From Basidiobolus ranarum (taxonomy: Eukaryota; Basidiobolomycota; Basidiobolomycetes; Basidiobolales), in NCBI GenBank assembly GCA_040143965.1, contig JASJQH010000077.1, positions 1 through 33,193 of the forward strand: DNA of 33,193 nucleotides, in the 5' to 3' direction. The position numbers were made by a program, and so were the translations under genes. This document shows positions 32,966-33,193 of the stretch, piece by piece (positions within the stretch are counted from its first letter, which is position 1; the number at the start of each line of letters is the position of its first letter). The notes beneath the pieces were generated by a model. That model made no database searches, was not told the DNA's origin, and was given only the letters and a program-made list of their open reading frames with translations.

Positions 32966-33193
32966 GATGAGAAGTTACAATAATAGATAGAAAAAAAGAA
33001 TTGAAACTAATCTGTTCACAACATGATTGATTTTTGATAGAATAACGATGATTTGACAGCTCAAAAACGAAATATCACGTTTATTTAGTTTTTTAGGATA
33101 TATCCATCACAAGTTACAAAATTCCCATTCCTATTCTTTGCCTAATATTCGATGGCAAAATCAATCTGGATACAATTTGGGAATTCGAAATTT
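32966..33193. other. Upstream region of the Rrg7-like gene, window end
   Basis: About 230 AT-rich bases; must include the start of the Rrg7-like promoter. No further gene is seen before the window ends. Confidence 0.4.

Overview
The window is nuclear DNA of a fungus. The genes are interrupted by short introns (about 45-110 nt, GT-AG with one GC-AG, branch points of the CTAAC/CTAAT type), base composition is AT-rich, and the gene set includes fungal proteins: a DASH/Dam1 kinetochore subunit (Spc19-like), an Rrg7-type mitochondrial protein and a YLL032C/Mug60-type KH protein. A type-IIC-like alkali-cation ATPase, a secreted Vpr-like subtilase and a beta-lactamase-fold serine hydrolase with C-terminal membrane helices would suit an early-diverging (Mucoromycota/Zoopagomycota-like) fungus. 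The exact lineage cannot be fixed from the sequence. The standard code is in use: TAG, TGA and TAA all end complete genes.

Layout: (1) 2-1276 +, C-terminal part of a P-type ATPase cut by the window edge. (2) 1277-4220, a 2.9 kb gene-free stretch with a diverged ~310 bp direct repeat pair. (3) 4221-5138 +, IAH1-type SGNH/GDSL esterase whose catalytic serine position reads alanine. (4) 5952-6629 +, cytidine deaminase in five exons with one GC-AG intron. (5) 6984-7649 -, helical protein resembling C1orf109/AIRIM. (6) 8433-10793 +, beta-lactamase-like serine hydrolase with membrane tail. (7) 10971-11962 -, short enhancer-of-polycomb (Epl1) protein. (8) 12691-17255 +, XRN1 5'-3' exoribonuclease in nine exons, interrupted by one in-frame TAG. 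(9) 18375-21819 +, multi-KH RNA-binding protein in 15 exons. (10) 22173-22664 +, LSM2 whose first coding exon is only the ATG. (11) 23316-25576 +, secreted subtilisin-like protease. (12) 26201-27061 -, disordered protein rich in CDK-type SP/TP sites. (13) 28506-30226 -, ATE1 arginyltransferase in nine exons. (14) 30595-32025 +, Spc19-like protein with a long C-terminal extension. (15) 32252-32965 -, Rrg7/Mrr-like nuclease-fold protein.

The genes are mostly unrelated housekeeping functions, as usual in eukaryotes. One loose theme is RNA metabolism: XRN1, the KH protein and LSM2 follow each other on the same strand. The exon models were built by hand from splice signals, reading-frame continuity and family conservation; summed exon lengths are divisible by three for every gene.

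The most noteworthy observations are the nonsense codon inside an otherwise perfectly conserved XRN1, the Ser-to-Ala change in the GDSL motif, the enlarged Spc19-like protein, and the minimal Epl1. I found no CRISPR array, rRNA, tRNA or intact transposon.
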